From: an uncultured bacterium
GTDB lineage: Bacteria > Verrucomicrobiota > Verrucomicrobiia > Opitutales > Intestinicryptomonadaceae
Direction: 5' to 3'
Length of the DNA stretch: 56,287 nt
Assembly (NCBI GenBank): GCA_905214995.1
Contig: CAJMOT010000002.1
Span: forward strand, 1 to 56,287
Position numbers and translations under genes: made by a program. Positions 44,750 through 53,892 of this stretch are shown one piece after another (within the stretch, counting starts at the first letter, position 1; each line of letters begins with the position of its first letter). Under the pieces are notes generated by a model. That model was not told the origin of the DNA, did not search any database, and worked only from the letters and a program-made list of their open reading frames with translations.

Positions 44750-44980
44750 ATGCGCGTTGCGGAAACCGCGCGTTTTTTTGGTTTTTTTAGGAACGGGGCG
44801 GCAAGAGAATTTTGCAGACGCCACGCCGCCTGCGGGGCGCGCGGCGTTAAGGTGGCATAAAATGCGGAAGCGCCGCAGTGCCCGCGCTTGGCGGGTGAAA
44901 TTTTGGGCGGCGGTTCCGCCTGATTGAAATCCAAAAGAAAGGCTGGAGCGGGTCGGCGCAAGACGCGCAGGCGGAGAAAC

Positions 44981-45012
44981 AAAAAAGCCCGCCTGTTTTT
45001 CAACGGGCGGGC
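44981..45012 (-). terminator. Terminator of rpsB-tsf
   Basis: On the minus strand GCCCGCC (45012-45006) pairs with GGCGGGC (44993-44987), followed by TTTTTT. Confidence 0.88.
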
Positions 45013-45042
45013 GGAAATCCGGAGATTTTATCCGGATTGCAT

Positions 45043-45630
45043 TTAAATCTGGTAGCGGGTAAAACGCTTGATTTCTATCTTTTCGCCGATAGTGGCGATT
45101 TTCTGCGTGAGCAGCTGTTCGATTGTGAGCTTGTCGTCCTTGACAAACGGCTGTTCGAGCAGGGCGACGCCCGCGATGAACTTGTCGATTTTTCCGTCCA
45201 CAATCTTCTGCTTGATGGCCTCGGGCTTTTTGTCTTCCGCCATCTGCGCCATTGCGATTTCGCGCTCCTTTTCCAGAAGCTCGGCGGGAACTTCCTCGCG
45301 CTTGATGCAGATTGGGGAGGCCGCCGCGATGTGCATGCACAGGTCGCGGACGAAAGCGCGGAAGTCCTCGTTCTTGGCTACGAAGTCCGATTCGCACGCA
45401 ACTTCAATCAGCACGCCGACCTTGTGGTTGGAGTGAATGTAGGCCTCTACGACGCCCTGTTCGGCCGTGCGGCCAGCCTTTTTCGCGGCGGTGGCGACGC
45501 CCTTCTTGCGGAGGATTTCGATGGCGGTTTCCTCGTCGCCCTGCGCCTCGACGAGGGCTTTTTTGCACTCCATCATTCCCGCGCCCGTGCGCGCGCGCAG
45601 GTCGCTTACCATTTTAGCGGTGATTTCCAT
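45043..45630 (-). CDS. tsf: Elongation factor Ts, short form
   Basis: A 195-residue EF-Ts, the guanine-nucleotide exchange factor for EF-Tu. The N-terminal UBA-like domain and the exchange motif are clear: VSDLRARTGAGMMECKKALVEAQGD, then KKGVATAAKKAGRTAEQG. One core subdomain follows (IEVACESDFVAKNEDF). The length resembles the short EF-Ts of Thermus and other non-proteobacterial groups rather than the 283-residue E. coli protein. It lies three bases after rpsB, the classic gene pair. Confidence 0.96.
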   Translation of the reverse strand: MEITAKMVSDLRARTGAGMMECKKALVEAQGDEETAIEILRKKGVATAAKKAGRTAEQGVVEAYIHSNHKVGVLIEVACESDFVAKNEDFRAFVRDLCMHIAAASPICIKREEVPAELLEKEREIAMAQMAEDKKPEAIKQKIVDGKIDKFIAGVALLEQPFVKDDKLTIEQLLTQKIATIGEKIEIKRFTRYQI

Positions 45631-45633
45631 AAG

Positions 45634-46431
45634 TTATGCCTTGGGTTCTTCGACTTTTTCGACGTCGATTTGTTTGAATTCGACCTGCGCTTCGGCTTCG
45701 GGGCGGACTTCCGCCTTGCCGATTATCTGCGGGTTCTTGGGCTGCACGGTCCTGCGGCTGAGGCCGTTCTGGACGGCTTCAACTACGATTTCCGTGATGA
45801 GGCGTATGCTCTTTACGGCGTCGTCGTTGGCGGGAATGGGATAGTCCACGAGCGACGGGTCGGAGTTCGTGTCGACCATCGCGACGACCGGAATGCCGAG
45901 CTTGCGGCATTCGGAGACCGCGATTTCCTCGTTCTTGATGTCTACTATGAACAGCGCGCCCGGAAGCTTGGAGATGTCCTTTATGCCTTCAAAGTTGCGC
46001 TCCATGCGCGCCATTTCGCGGCGGATGGCGGCGGCTTCCTTTGCGTAGAGCTTGTCGAGCTCGCCGGAAGTTTCCATGTTCAGGAACTTCCTGTACTTTT
46101 TGAGGCTGGTGAGAATGGTCTCGAAATTCGTGAGCGTGCCGCCGAGCCAGCGGTTTACGCAGAACGGCATCCCGCACATCGCGGCGGCCTCGCGCAGAAT
46201 TTCCTGCGCCTGGCGCTTGGTGCCGACGAACATAATATCCTTGTTGTCCGCGACCGTTTCCTCTATAAACGCCGCCGCCTTTTCGAGCTGGGCGTAGGTC
46301 TTTTCGAGGTCGATTATTGAGACGCCCGAGCGGTGGTCGTACACATAGGGCTTCGACTTGGGGTTCCAGCGGCGGGTCTGGTGGCCGAAATGCACGCCCG
46401 CGTCGAGGAGGTCTTTTACTGTGATGTTCAT
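45634..46431 (-). CDS. rpsB: 30S ribosomal protein S2
   Basis: A 265-residue S2 starting MNITVKDLLDAGVHFGHQTR at the ATG at 46431. Typical blocks are HRSGVSIIDLEKT, FVGTKRQAQ, NRWLGGTLTNF, PGALFIVDIKNEEIAVSE and VDTNSDPSLVDYPIPANDDA. A short charged C-terminal tail follows residue 235. Upstream open sequence is not S2-like, and GGAGC before 46431 provides a ribosome-binding site. Confidence 0.97.
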   Translation of the reverse strand: MNITVKDLLDAGVHFGHQTRRWNPKSKPYVYDHRSGVSIIDLEKTYAQLEKAAAFIEETVADNKDIMFVGTKRQAQEILREAAAMCGMPFCVNRWLGGTLTNFETILTSLKKYRKFLNMETSGELDKLYAKEAAAIRREMARMERNFEGIKDISKLPGALFIVDIKNEEIAVSECRKLGIPVVAMVDTNSDPSLVDYPIPANDDAVKSIRLITEIVVEAVQNGLSRRTVQPKNPQIIGKAEVRPEAEAQVEFKQIDVEKVEEPKA

Positions 46432-46717
46432 ATTGTTTTGCTCCGTATCCGCCTCGCGGCGAACCTGGGATACTTTCTTTTTTTTTTGAGGTTGATTTTT
46501 ATCTTTTTGTCCGAAAGCGCATTTTGCGTTTCGGCAAAGAAAAAATATATGCAATACCCTTATCGGGTTGGCGCAAGCAAAAAATTCGGCGATAGTTATT
46601 TTTCAAATATCCGGACTCAAATGCCGCCCCTCGGACGCGGCGCGGACCCTATGCCGGATATGGGAAATTCCGGAAGAACGGGAGCCGCGCGCGGACTTCC
46701 CGCGGAAAATCCGTTTT

Positions 46718-47578
46718 TTAATCCGCGCTTTTCCCGCCGCCGTCCAATTTGAGCAGAGGATGCCCCTCGGGGAGCTCCTCGACGGGAACTTTTTTCCATT
46801 TGCCGCCGACTTTTGCGACTATTATATCGTAGTCCCTGTCGTAAAACATCGTCCCGTCGCCCGCGTTTTTCAGCGCCTGCGCTTTCAGGTATTTTGCCTC
46901 CTTTTTGTAGCCCTCGGCGGTTATCGCGTGGCGGTATGTTACCTCGGTCGGGTAGTCTTCGCGCTTTACGGTTTTCTTCGCCGCCTCGTTCGACTTCTTC
47001 CAGTCCGTATTTTCCTCGGACAAGTCCTCCGCGCCGATGTTGTCGAGGCGTATCAGGTTGCGGAACTCCGTCCGCCCGTAGAAAATCGCCCTGTCGCGCG
47101 AAAACATGAACGAGTGGTACGGCACGTCGGAGCCTATTCTGAACCAGTTGTAGGCGTTCAGCCCCTGCCCGTAGGCGGAGGCGTAATAGTAGAGCTCGGC
47201 GACGGGCAGGCCCTCCTCGAAATGCTTGTTGAGTATCATCGTGATTCTCGACGTGTCGTCGGCGGCGTACGCCTCGAAAACGTGCAGCCCCCACCTCTTC
47301 TTATAGTTGTCGCCCCCTCGCACCATTATTGTGGAATTTGTCGAAATTGGGGAGTCGAAGAATATCGGAACCGGAACCTTCGACTTGTCCATGCCGTAGC
47401 TGTACGAGCGTTTTTGCCAGTTCGGCCAGTCGGGGTTTACGTCCGAAAAAAACGCGGCGGGGGAGGTCGGGGAATTTTGCCCCTCGGATTTTTTCGGGGA
47501 GTTTTCGGTTTCGGCTCCGCGCGCGCATATGGAAAGCGCGGCAAAGGCAATGCAGGATAGTTGGAGGAGAATTTTCAC
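46718..47578 (-). CDS. Secreted protein of unknown function
   Basis: A ~286-residue exported protein. I choose the GTG at 47578 because it gives a normal signal peptide (MKILLQLSCIAFAALSICARG); ATGs further upstream would bury it. The mature part has PVPIFFDSPISTNSTIMVRG, VAELYYYASAYGQGLNAYNW and DYDIIVAKVGGKWKKVPVEE. No family recognised. It is divergent from the four-paralogue array with 170 bp between starts, so the two units may share control. Confidence 0.65.
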   Translation of the reverse strand: MKILLQLSCIAFAALSICARGAETENSPKKSEGQNSPTSPAAFFSDVNPDWPNWQKRSYSYGMDKSKVPVPIFFDSPISTNSTIMVRGGDNYKKRWGLHVFEAYAADDTSRITMILNKHFEEGLPVAELYYYASAYGQGLNAYNWFRIGSDVPYHSFMFSRDRAIFYGRTEFRNLIRLDNIGAEDLSEENTDWKKSNEAAKKTVKREDYPTEVTYRHAITAEGYKKEAKYLKAQALKNAGDGTMFYDRDYDIIVAKVGGKWKKVPVEELPEGHPLLKLDGGGKSAD

Positions 47579-47748
47579 AAATTGAGCGTACTCCCGCAGC
47601 TTTCGCGGCGCAAGCATAAAATGGGCGATACATGGCTTGACATTTTCGCAGTATGCGCAAAAATATTTCAAATACCAAACGCGCTTTTGGAAAAGCGGGT
47701 TGACCGGTTTTCTTGGGCGCGAATGCGACCGGCACACCACACACATTT

Positions 47749-49290
47749 ATGAATATAGGCAAAACGATACTTTGCGCGATATGCGCGTCAGCCCTTTCCG
47801 CTGTTCAATCCGCGGCGCAGGAGGCCGCCCCGACGTCCGTTCCGGACGCCGAAAATTCCGCGCCTCAAAGCGCGGAGGCCGTCTCGGAAAAAGGCGCGGC
47901 GCCGGACATACCGAACTACTCCGCGGACGACTACCGCAACTTTTTCGGCCTCTGCTGGATAAGCAATCCGGATGAGATTCTGCGCTACGCCCGCCAGATG
48001 GGCTACAAGCACGTCTACTATCAGGGCGGCATGGAAAAACACCCGCTTTCAAAGGGAATGTATTTCGTGATGGAGTCCCCCGAGTACTCGGTTTACAGGA
48101 GGGTGATAGACATCTCGAAAAAATACCCTCCGGAAGTGATACGCGAATGGGAGACAACCTGTTCGCTCATATCGCTCGACAAGCCGTTCCCGCAGAATAT
48201 GGCCACCGGCTGGTTCATGCCCCCGCACCAGTTCACCGCCACGCTCGACCTCCAGCAGGAGAAAGTCATCGAGGACATCACGAACAAGATAATCGACAAG
48301 GTAAAAAAAATCCAGACGGCGAATCCCGAATTTAAGTTTTCGGGATTTGCGTGGGACGTCCCGCAGCCTTTCGGCGACTTTTGGAGCGAGCACACGAGCA
48401 AGAAGATGCACAACGGCAGGCAGGTCACCCTCGCCCACTGGACCGGCAAGGACGCGAGCGTCAAGCACCCCGATGTCACCCACGAGTACGCCACGTACTC
48501 CGAAGGGCATTTTGAGTTCTACCGCAGGCTGTTTCAGAAGGCTCGCAGCCAGATAAATCCCGAAGCAAAATGGATAGTGGAGCCGTACAGCGTGTACAAC
48601 GACTGGATGCGCTATATGGATTGGGACTTCATGAAGGCCAAGGGCGACAAGCGCAGGGAGTATATGCCCGATCTGGTGTGTTCCGAGGGCAACGGAACCG
48701 AATTTGTAGACAACCCCAAGAATTTCGAGAGCGGGCTGATCGACAGGACGAGGGTAGCCTCCACGACCCCCAACGTATTCGACGACGAGACTCTGCGCAA
48801 GATAGCCGGAGCCGCCGCTTCAAAGGGCGCCTGGACGGGCTGGTTCGGCCGCCCGGGAGGGACGGGCAACAACCCTGGCTACCGCTCGATACGCGACATT
48901 CCCGCGCGCATGAAGCTCAACCGCGCGGTCGCTGTGTGGGAAAACCTCAACGGCACGCCGCTGTCGCAGCGCAAATGGGACGGCGTGAACTATTCCAGCC
49001 CGACCGCCGAAATGACGCCGGACGTGATATGGGCAATCCAGCCGGAGACGAAAAAGCTGTTTTTCGTGTTCCTATCCGACAAGGGCGAGGTCAAGATTCC
49101 CGACGGATACAAAGTCAAGGAAATCTACCACGCAGACGGGCTCTGGCAGGAGATCAAAACTTTCCCCGCCAAAAAGAGCATAGTTTCGGTTAAGAAGGGC
49201 AAAATCGTCCCCCGCAGCCCGTATGTCGTCAACGCGGGATTTATCGCGCAGCTCGCCAAAAAGGGCGGAGCGCTGAACAAAGACAAATAG
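47749..49290 (+). CDS. Unknown secreted family, tandem copy 1
   Basis: A 513-residue protein: signal peptide (MNIGKTILCAICASALSAVQ), an Ala/Glu/Pro linker of about 35 residues, then the shared domain. Conserved blocks in order are DDYRNFFGLCW, YARQMGYKHV, ESPEYSVYRR, IREWETTC, FPQNMATGWF, FSGFAWDVPQPFGDFW, NGRQVTLAHWTG, WIVEPYSVY, DLVCSEGNGTEFVD, WFGRPGGTGN, IRDIPARMKL and VWENLNGTPLSQRKWDG. A smaller beta-rich C-terminal part follows (LFFVFLSDKGEVKIPDGY). Strand-end acids suggest a TIM-barrel glycosidase, but I cannot assign a family. It pairs most closely with copy 2. Confidence 0.85.
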   Translation: MNIGKTILCAICASALSAVQSAAQEAAPTSVPDAENSAPQSAEAVSEKGAAPDIPNYSADDYRNFFGLCWISNPDEILRYARQMGYKHVYYQGGMEKHPLSKGMYFVMESPEYSVYRRVIDISKKYPPEVIREWETTCSLISLDKPFPQNMATGWFMPPHQFTATLDLQQEKVIEDITNKIIDKVKKIQTANPEFKFSGFAWDVPQPFGDFWSEHTSKKMHNGRQVTLAHWTGKDASVKHPDVTHEYATYSEGHFEFYRRLFQKARSQINPEAKWIVEPYSVYNDWMRYMDWDFMKAKGDKRREYMPDLVCSEGNGTEFVDNPKNFESGLIDRTRVASTTPNVFDDETLRKIAGAAASKGAWTGWFGRPGGTGNNPGYRSIRDIPARMKLNRAVAVWENLNGTPLSQRKWDGVNYSSPTAEMTPDVIWAIQPETKKLFFVFLSDKGEVKIPDGYKVKEIYHADGLWQEIKTFPAKKSIVSVKKGKIVPRSPYVVNAGFIAQLAKKGGALNKDK

Positions 49291-49328
49291 CGGCCGCCGT
49301 GCGCGCCGAAAAATCGAATATTGAGATC

Positions 49329-50828
49329 ATGAAAATATTTAAAATAGCATGCGTAGCGGCGATGGCCGCGTCTTTCACCCCGATTCCCCGCGCCCAGGAT
49401 TCCGCATCCGCCGGAGCTTCCGGAGGCGCGGAGGCGGCGCCCGCCTCGCCATCGAAGTATCCGAAGGACGACTACCGCAACTACTTCGGCGCGGGCTGGC
49501 AGGCGGACGCGAAAGAAGTCATATCCTTTGCCAAGCGGATGGGGTTTTCGCACGTCATGTCGATGGGGCCCGCCATGGCGAGAAGCCCCGACGCCGACGG
49601 CATGTTCTTCTATATGGAGACTCCGGAGTACGGCACGTACCGCCGCTATGTGGATCCCTCCAAGAAGTATTCTCCCGAGCAGATAAGGGAGTGGGAGACC
49701 ACATGCGCGCTCAAAGACGCCTCCAAGCCGTTCCCCGAAAACCTTGCAACCGGTTGGTTCGCCACGCCGACCGTGTTCAGCGTGCAGCTCGACTTCCAGC
49801 AGCGGAAGGTGATAGACCGCACGATAGACAAAATCATCGAAAACGTCAAAAAGCTCCAAAAGATAAACCCGAAATTCAAGTTTGCGGGCTTCAGCTGGGA
49901 CGTCCCGCAGCCATTCGGAGATTTCTGGGACGCCGAGCAAGCCACGCAAAAGGGCAGGCAGATAACCCTCGCGCACTGGACGGGCAAGGATTCGGGTTCC
50001 AAGCGCCCCGACGTCGTGCACGATTACGCCACGTATTCCGAGGGCTATTTCGAGTTCCTGCGACTTTTGCGCGAGCGCGCCGCAAAGGAGCTCAACCCCG
50101 ACGTGAAGTTCATAGTGGAGCCCTACAACGTCTACAACGACTGGATGCGCCACATGGATTCGGACTTTATGAAGTCTAAGGGCGCGGACGCCAAAAAGTA
50201 CATGCCCGATTTCGTCCTCGAGGAAAACGGCACGACGGGTTTTGTGGACGACGAGCGCGCGTTTAAAAGCGGCATGCTGGATAAGTCGCGCACCGGCACT
50301 TCCACGCCCAACGTTTGGGACGAGCCGCAGGCTCGCAAAATCGCCGCGGTCAACGGCTCGTGGAGCAGCTGGTTCGGCCGCATAGGGGGCACGGGCAATT
50401 GTCCAAGATACCATTATATCCGCGACGTTCCCGCGCGCCTCAAAATCGCCAAGCTCCTGCCCGTATGGGAAAACCTAATAGGCACGCCGCTCTCCGAGCG
50501 CAAGTGGGACGGCTCCGCCTATTCCTCGCCATCTGCCGGCATGACGGATTCCGCGATATGGGCCACCCACCCCGAGAGCGGCGAGGTCTATTTTTCGTTC
50601 ATAAAGCCCGACGGCTCCGTGCCGGTTCCGGAGGGATGCGAGGTCGAAGAGATCGCCGCCCTCGACGGGGTTTTCAACAAGCTCAAAGGCATGCCTCCGA
50701 ACGAAGTCCCGAAATGGGGCAGCAAGCGGCCGCCGCTGATTAAAGTTGAAAACGGCAAAATGCTTCCCAACGATCCCGGGGTTATAAATCAGCCGTATGT
50801 CGTGAAATTCAAAAAATCGGAGGGATAA
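49329..50828 (+). CDS. Unknown secreted family, tandem copy 2
   Basis: A 499-residue paralogue, starting at the ATG at 49329 with signal peptide MKIFKIACVAAMAASF and a short Ala/Ser-rich linker. It keeps all the main blocks (DDYRNYFGAGW, FAGFSWDVPQPFGDFW, FIVEPYNVYNDWMRHMDSDF, VWENLIGTPLSERKWDG). It is the most diverged in three places: GAGWQADAKEV replaces the C-W start of the barrel, CSEG becomes LEEN, and one residue block before the GSWSSWFGR segment is shorter. It shares the NDWMR-MD-DFMK-KG segment with copy 1 only. It begins 38 bp after copy 1 and ends four bases before copy 3. Confidence 0.85.
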   Translation: MKIFKIACVAAMAASFTPIPRAQDSASAGASGGAEAAPASPSKYPKDDYRNYFGAGWQADAKEVISFAKRMGFSHVMSMGPAMARSPDADGMFFYMETPEYGTYRRYVDPSKKYSPEQIREWETTCALKDASKPFPENLATGWFATPTVFSVQLDFQQRKVIDRTIDKIIENVKKLQKINPKFKFAGFSWDVPQPFGDFWDAEQATQKGRQITLAHWTGKDSGSKRPDVVHDYATYSEGYFEFLRLLRERAAKELNPDVKFIVEPYNVYNDWMRHMDSDFMKSKGADAKKYMPDFVLEENGTTGFVDDERAFKSGMLDKSRTGTSTPNVWDEPQARKIAAVNGSWSSWFGRIGGTGNCPRYHYIRDVPARLKIAKLLPVWENLIGTPLSERKWDGSAYSSPSAGMTDSAIWATHPESGEVYFSFIKPDGSVPVPEGCEVEEIAALDGVFNKLKGMPPNEVPKWGSKRPPLIKVENGKMLPNDPGVINQPYVVKFKKSEG

Positions 50829-50832
50829 AATT

Positions 50833-52305
50833 ATGGACTTTTGCAGCCGCGGGGCGGTTTTCGCGTTCGCCGCGCTCTGCGCGGCATGGGCGTCCGCAGA
50901 CTCGCCGAAATACGACAGGGACGACTACCGAAATTTTTTCGGCATATGCTGGCGCGGTTCGCCGCAGGACAATATAGACTACGCCCGCCAGATGGGGTAT
51001 ACGAGCGTATTCTATATAAACGGAATGGAGAAGTGCAAAAACGCCGCGGGCATGAAATTCTATCTCGAATCGCCCGAGTACGCCACCTACACGCGCGCCG
51101 TCGACGTTTCAAAAAAATATTCCCCCGAAGAAATCAGGAAATTTGAGACGTTCGCCGCGCTCAAAGACGCCTCCAAGCCGTTCCCCGAAAACCTCGCAAC
51201 CGGCTGGTTTATGCCGCCGAACGGCATAACGATAATTCCGGACTTCCAGCAGAAAAAGGTCATAGACCGCACCGTTGACAAAATCATAGAGCGCATCCGC
51301 AAAATCGAGAAGGCGCGCCCCGGCTTCAAGTTTGCGGGGGCGGCGTGGGACGTGCCGCAGGCCGAGGGCGACTTCTGGACCGGCAAGAAGGGCAATCCCA
51401 TGAGCAACGGCAGGCAGGTTTCTATTTCGCACTGGACGGGCAGCGGTTCGGCGTCCAAGCATCCGGACGTCACGCACGACTACCCTACGCACGAGCTCGG
51501 CCACTACGAATTCTACCGGAAGCTATTCGAAAGGTGCCGCGCCGAAATCAATCCTGATTCCAAGTTTATCGTCGAGCCGTACAGGGTCTACGACGGGTGG
51601 GTGAAGGACATCGAAAAGCTCGCCGCCGAGAAGGGCCCCGAGGAGGCAAAAAAGTACATGGCGGACTTCGTATGCGAAGAGGGATCTTCCACGCAGTTCG
51701 TGGAGGACGAGCGCAATTTCAAGGGCGGCTTCTACAAAAAGGACCAGGTGTCGTCGAGCACCCCCAACTTTTTCGACGAGGCGTCCGTGCGCAAAATATC
51801 CGGAGTCGCCGCGGCAAACGGCGCGTGGACGCACTGGTTCGGGCGCCCGGGAGCGACGGGCAACATGCCGGACTACAAGACGATCCGCGACGTCCCCGCG
51901 CGAATAAAGCTCGCAAAGGCGCTCCCCGTTTGGGAGAACATCAACAACACGCCGCTTTCGGAGCGCAAGTGGGACGGGCAGGTTTATGCGTCTCCGACGG
52001 CGGGCATGTCGGAGGATGCGGCGTACGCCGTCCAGCCCGGCACGCAAAAGCTGTTCTTTGTGTTCAACACCCCCGACGGCATAGTCAAGGTTCCGCAGGG
52101 CTATCGCGTTGCGAGGATATACTTTACCGACGGGCTGTTCCGCGAATTCAAGGGAAGCGCGAACTATCCGATCAAAAGCCCCATGCTCGACTCTTTCATA
52201 AAATATGAAAATTCGGAGCTCTCTCCGAAAGACAGAACCATATCCGGGCTCGGATTCATCGCCGACCTGGTTCCCTCAAAAGACAAAACCGATTCCGAAA
52301 AATGA
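50833..52305 (+). CDS. Unknown secreted family, tandem copy 3
   Basis: A 490-residue paralogue with a signal peptide of about 22 residues (MDFCSRGAVFAFAALCAAWA) and almost no linker before DDYRNFFGICWRGSPQDNID. Blocks shared particularly with copy 4 include RGSPQDNIDYARQMGYT, AWDVPQAEGDFW, HYEFYRKLFERCR, TPNFFDE, WTHWFGRPGATGNMPDYKTI and VWENINNTPLSERKWDG. AGGGATAAAATT before the ATG gives a weak ribosome-binding site close to the copy 2 stop. Its stop overlaps the copy 4 start (ATGA). Confidence 0.86.
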   Translation: MDFCSRGAVFAFAALCAAWASADSPKYDRDDYRNFFGICWRGSPQDNIDYARQMGYTSVFYINGMEKCKNAAGMKFYLESPEYATYTRAVDVSKKYSPEEIRKFETFAALKDASKPFPENLATGWFMPPNGITIIPDFQQKKVIDRTVDKIIERIRKIEKARPGFKFAGAAWDVPQAEGDFWTGKKGNPMSNGRQVSISHWTGSGSASKHPDVTHDYPTHELGHYEFYRKLFERCRAEINPDSKFIVEPYRVYDGWVKDIEKLAAEKGPEEAKKYMADFVCEEGSSTQFVEDERNFKGGFYKKDQVSSSTPNFFDEASVRKISGVAAANGAWTHWFGRPGATGNMPDYKTIRDVPARIKLAKALPVWENINNTPLSERKWDGQVYASPTAGMSEDAAYAVQPGTQKLFFVFNTPDGIVKVPQGYRVARIYFTDGLFREFKGSANYPIKSPMLDSFIKYENSELSPKDRTISGLGFIADLVPSKDKTDSEK

Positions 52306-53801
52306 TGATTGACGCAAAAAAATTCGCCGTGATTTCTCTCGCAGCCGTTCCGTTCGCCGCGGCGTTCGGCGCCGGCGGAGAGGCCGAAGAGAAGCTCTCC
52401 TACACTCCCGACGACTACCGCAACTTCTACGGGATATGTTGGCGCGGCTCTCCGCAGGACAACATAGACTACGCCCGACAGATGGGCTACACGCACGTCT
52501 TGTACCAGTGGGGCATGGAAAATTGCAAGAATATCGACGGGTTGAAATATTATCTTGAATCCCCCGAGTACGGGACATATACGCGCAGTTTCAATATAAC
52601 TAAAAAATATTCCCCTGAACAGATACGCGAATTCGAGACTTCATGCGCGCTCAAGGACGCTTCCAAGCCGTTTCCTGAAAACCTCGCAACCGGCTGGTTC
52701 AATCCCCCCAATGGGGCGACTGTTATCCTCGACTTCCAGCAGAAGCGCATAATCGACCGCACCATAGACAGGATTATGGAGCGCATAGACTCCATGGCGC
52801 AAAGGGCGCCGGGGTTCAAGTTCGCGGGAATCGCATGGGATGTGCCGCAGGCGGAGGGCGACTTCTGGAGCGAGCGCGAGGGGGCGCCGATGAACAACGG
52901 CAGGCAGGTGACAATCAAATATTGGACGGGCAGCGACTCGGCGTCGAAGCATCCCGACGTCGTGCACGATTACCCGACCCACAAGCTCGGCCACTACGAA
53001 TTTTACCGCAGGCTCTTCGAGCGCTGCCGCAAGGAGAAAAATCCCGACTCCAAATTCATCGTTGAGCCTTACAGCGTCTACAAGGGCTGGATAGCGGACA
53101 TTGAAAACGACCTCCTCAAAACAAAGGGCCTTGAAGAGACGAAAAAATACCTTCCCGACTTGGTGTGCTCGGAAGGCGGCGGTACGGATTTCGTGGAGGA
53201 TCCGCGCAATTATGAGAGCGGCCTGTATAAGAAGAATCAGGTTTCCTCTTCCACTCCCAACGTCTACGACGAGCTCAACTCGCGCAAAATCGCCGCCGCC
53301 GCCGCCGTCAACGGAGCGTGGACGCACTGGTACGGCCGCCCGGGGGCGACTGGCAACATGCCTGACTACAAGACTATCCGCGACGTTCCCCCGCGCCTGA
53401 AACTCGTCAAGGCGATTCCCGTTTGGGAGAACATCAACAACACTCCGCTTTCGCAGCGCAAGTGGGACGGCAAGACATATTCCTCGCCCACGGCGTTCAT
53501 CGACAAAAACGGGCTCGGCGCGCTCCAGCCGCAGACGGAAAAATTCTTTTTCGTGTTCAATTCCGACAAGGCTAAGGTTCCGATTCCCGCGGGGTACGAC
53601 ATAAGCGCGATATACTTTACCGACGGGTTGTTCAAAGAGTTTACCAACAACGAAATGAACTCTTTCAAGCCGTCCATGCACCGGCAGTTTTTCCTCGTGA
53701 AAGACGGGTTTGTCTCGCCGAAGAACACGTCGGTCGTGGGGCAGGGCTTTATCGCGACCCTCAAAAAAGTCTCGCCCGCGACGGAAATAGAGGTCAAATA
53801 A
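52302..53801 (+). CDS. Unknown secreted family, tandem copy 4
   Basis: A 499-residue paralogue with a signal peptide of about 24 residues. Acidic residues at predicted strand ends are Asp180 (AWDVPQ), Glu255 (VEPYSVY), Glu291 (CSEGGG) and Glu376 (VWENINN); all four are kept in every copy. The C-terminal ~95 residues look like a beta domain (FFFVFNSDKAKVPIPAGYDI). It overlaps copy 3 by four bases and ends the array; the small lipoprotein gene follows after 91 bp. The family is not recognised; a glycoside-hydrolase-like role is inference. Confidence 0.86.
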   Translation: MMIDAKKFAVISLAAVPFAAAFGAGGEAEEKLSYTPDDYRNFYGICWRGSPQDNIDYARQMGYTHVLYQWGMENCKNIDGLKYYLESPEYGTYTRSFNITKKYSPEQIREFETSCALKDASKPFPENLATGWFNPPNGATVILDFQQKRIIDRTIDRIMERIDSMAQRAPGFKFAGIAWDVPQAEGDFWSEREGAPMNNGRQVTIKYWTGSDSASKHPDVVHDYPTHKLGHYEFYRRLFERCRKEKNPDSKFIVEPYSVYKGWIADIENDLLKTKGLEETKKYLPDLVCSEGGGTDFVEDPRNYESGLYKKNQVSSSTPNVYDELNSRKIAAAAAVNGAWTHWYGRPGATGNMPDYKTIRDVPPRLKLVKAIPVWENINNTPLSQRKWDGKTYSSPTAFIDKNGLGALQPQTEKFFFVFNSDKAKVPIPAGYDISAIYFTDGLFKEFTNNEMNSFKPSMHRQFFLVKDGFVSPKNTSVVGQGFIATLKKVSPATEIEVK

Positions 53802-53892
53802 TGGGAAGTTTTTTCCGATAACAATTTAATTCCGGCGCGCGGTTTTCGGCATTCCGAATGCGGCGGGCGGAATTAGGCAAAAGAAAGGTCTT

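Noticed and set aside
44750..45397. N-terminal extension of the 44303-44749 lipoprotein
   Set aside because: The upstream part is out-of-frame tsf sequence; a signal peptide with lipobox starts at 44749.
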